From NCBI GenBank assembly GCA_963706835.1, contig CAVPOB010000003.1, positions 248,001-312,000 of the forward strand: a DNA stretch of 64,000 nucleotides, in the 5' to 3' direction. Source of the DNA: CAVXYG01 sp963706835. Its GTDB lineage: Bacteria; Actinomycetota; Actinomycetes; S36-B12; GCA-2699445. This document shows, one piece after another, positions 62,660-64,000 of this stretch (position 1 is the stretch's first letter; each line of letters opens with the position of its first letter). Below the pieces are notes generated by a model, which did not search any database, was not told where the DNA came from, and worked only from the letters and a program-made list of their open reading frames with translations. The position numbers were made by a program, and so were the translations under genes.

Positions 62660-63206
62660 ACCGCTCACGGCAACTCCGGCGGGGAGATGCAGCGGCTCGG
62701 CATCGCGCAGGCCCAGTTCCACGCCCCGGACCTGCTGATCCTGGACGAGCCGGCCGCGGCACTGGACCCCCTGGGCCGCCGCGACGTGCTGGCCATTCTG
62801 GAGCGCTTCCGCGCGACCTCCACGGTGTTCTACTTCACCCACATCCTCGACGACGTGCAGCGGGTCAGCGACATGGTCTGCATCCTCAAGGCAGGCCGCA
62901 TCCTGCGGCAGGGGCCCCTGGCGCAGGTGCTGGGCACCGACCAGGGATCGGTGTTCACCGCGGTGATCGAGGGGGACGTCGAGCGAGCCCGGACGACGCT
63001 GCTGGAGCAGGCGTGGGGGAACGACGTGGCGGTCGACGGCGGTGCGGCGTCGGCGAACCTGCGGATCACGGTCAACGATCCGGCGGCGGCGGAGGCCCGG
63101 CTGCAGCCGGTGCTGCTGGCCGATGACGAGCTAGTCATCAGGGCGTTCCGCCGACCGTCCCCCACGCTGGAGGACGTCTTCATCGATCTCGTCGAGGAGG
63201 ACCGCG
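62660..63206 (+). pseudogene. ABC transporter ATP-binding subunit lacking Walker A
   Basis: Begins inside the signature motif (SGGEMQRLGIAQ). It continues with Walker B LLILDEPAAALDPLGRRDVL, the H-loop YFTHILDD and a full C-terminal extension to SPTLEDVFIDLVEEDR. The first ~130 residues, with Walker A, are absent, replaced by the unrelated fragment ending at 62642. The downstream permease ATG at 63207 would overlap an ATGA stop, but the frame is off by one there, so a further indel is likely. Confidence 0.8.
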
Positions 63207-63986
63207 ATGAGTGGCGCCGAGATCGCCGAGCTGCAGCCGCTCCAGGAGCGAGGCTGGCGGGCGGGTATGTCGCCGCTGATGCGCGCCGGGTACGCCGCGT
63301 GGTGGAAGACCAACGACTGGTGGATCCAGGCGCTGCTGTGGACGGCTGTCATCAACGGGTCGGTCGCGGTGGCGATCTGGGGCGATGCGCCAGATGACCT
63401 GGACGTGTTCACCCTGTACGGGGTGATGACGATGTTCGCCGCGATCGCGGTGACGATCATCATGCAGGAAGCGATCGTGGAGGAGAAGCGCAGCGGGACG
63501 GCTGCGTGGGTGCTGTCCAAACCGGCGTCGCGGGACGCGTTCGTGCTGGCCAAGCTGGTCCCGAACGCGGTCGGCATCGTCGTGACGATGATCGTGGTCC
63601 CGTCCACGGTGCTGCCGGTCCAGCTGGTGCTGGCCGATATCGAGGTCTCGGTGCCGCGGTTCGCTCTGGGCGCGGCGGTGGCGGCGCTGAACCTGCTGTT
63701 CTACCTGACCCTGACACTCATGCTCGGCACGCTGTTCGACTCCGCGGGGCCGGTGATCGCGATCCCGCTGGCGTTCGCGTTCGGGCAGCAGCCGACCAGC
63801 GGGATCCCCGGCCTGGGCGAGGTCTTGCCGTGGGCGCTCCTGGTGGCCCCGGAGGGCTGGTGTGCTGGCTGTGTTCTGTCGGCCCATGGATCTCGATGCA
63901 GGCATCGCCCGCAACAGCCGGTCGCCGCAGGGTCTGCGCGTCGCCCGAGGGAATGCGCCTGCGCGGCGTGTCGCGATCGCAACTGA
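63207..63986 (+). CDS. ABC-2 type transporter permease
   Basis: 259 residues with about five hydrophobic segments: WIQALLWTAVINGSVAVAIW, LYGVMTMFAAIAVTIIMQEA, LVPNAVGIVVTMIVVPSTVL, AVAALNLLFYLTLTLMLGTL and GPVIAIPLAFAFG. The EEKRSGTAAWVLSKPASRDA motif is typical of ABC-2/NosY-type permeases. After LLVAPEG (near 63850) the sequence turns basic and cysteine-rich, so the C-terminus is probably frameshifted or truncated. Its ATPase partner upstream is broken. The gene ends at the right edge. Confidence 0.75.
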   Translation: MSGAEIAELQPLQERGWRAGMSPLMRAGYAAWWKTNDWWIQALLWTAVINGSVAVAIWGDAPDDLDVFTLYGVMTMFAAIAVTIIMQEAIVEEKRSGTAAWVLSKPASRDAFVLAKLVPNAVGIVVTMIVVPSTVLPVQLVLADIEVSVPRFALGAAVAALNLLFYLTLTLMLGTLFDSAGPVIAIPLAFAFGQQPTSGIPGLGEVLPWALLVAPEGWCAGCVLSAHGSRCRHRPQQPVAAGSARRPRECACAACRDRN

Positions 63987-64000
63987 CGACGCTGCCGAGC

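Overview
The window is GC-rich chromosomal DNA of an actinobacterium (Actinomycetota). Gene order is the evidence. On the minus strand, tig-clpP1-clpP2-clpX and folC-DUF4233-ndk-mreBCD-mrdA-rodA-TIGR03960-TIGR03936-rne-rplU-rpmA-obgE-proB-proA follow the order I recall from Streptomyces and, in part, Mycobacterium tuberculosis. The rpiB/pepN/glbO/ettA/ssb neighbourhood also recalls the M. tuberculosis region after tig. GTG starts, ATGA/GTGA overlaps and start codons placed directly behind a -10 box fit this too. I cannot name the genus.

Layout. 1-9.5 kb: proline synthesis (proA, proB), ribosome assembly GTPase Obg, L27, L21, RNase E/G and a pair of radical-SAM proteins of unknown role. 9.6-15.5 kb: the elongasome (rodA, PBP2, mreD, mreC, mreB). 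15.5-17.7 kb: ndk, DUF4233, folC. 17.8-23.2 kb: a plus-strand block, with an unusual P-type ATPase and valS, set against the otherwise minus-strand order. 23.2-28.7 kb: an AAA kinase-like gene, clpX, clpP2, clpP1, tig, tRNA-Pro and tRNA-Gly. 28.7-38.8 kb: UPF0158, an SGNH-hydrolase remnant, DUF3159, rpiB, glpK, pepN, a DUF2804 protein and a 13E12-type HNH protein. 38.9-40.2 kb: a gene-poor, repeat-rich stretch. 40.2-46.3 kb: a malQ/amidase/LapA-domain operon, an SDR-DUF2867 protein and truncated haemoglobin GlbO. 46.3-55.4 kb: a fused DabB-DabA inorganic-carbon pump, a MaoC-like protein, a thioesterase, EttA, a short Ssb, an MBL hydrolase and tRNA-Arg. 55.4-64 kb: an eroded accessory region with fragments of crotonase, TetR, choloylglycine hydrolase, a serine hydrolase, transposases, a DUF11 surface protein and an ABC transporter. 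These lie around intact PiT/DUF47 phosphate-uptake genes and a TMEM175-type channel.

The most notable gene is the 1382-residue DabB-DabA fusion, a predicted one-polypeptide DIC pump. It has the Cys/Asp...His/Cys metal site and a promoter that would give a leaderless mRNA, overlapped by an inverted repeat. Other unexplained structure: two inverted copies of a ~225 bp palindromic repeat locus (29.4 and 39.5 kb); two 85 bp inverted-repeat elements near tRNA genes; an orphan CsoR-type operator; and a recurrent pattern of a -10 hexamer, 6 nt, then the start codon.

Caution: at least a dozen genes, several of them essential (valS, ndk, rodA, mrdA, mreD), are interrupted by single-base indels. This looks like an unpolished assembly rather than decay, so those genes are annotated at full span with the frameshift noted. 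Family assignments come from reading the translations; no search was run.
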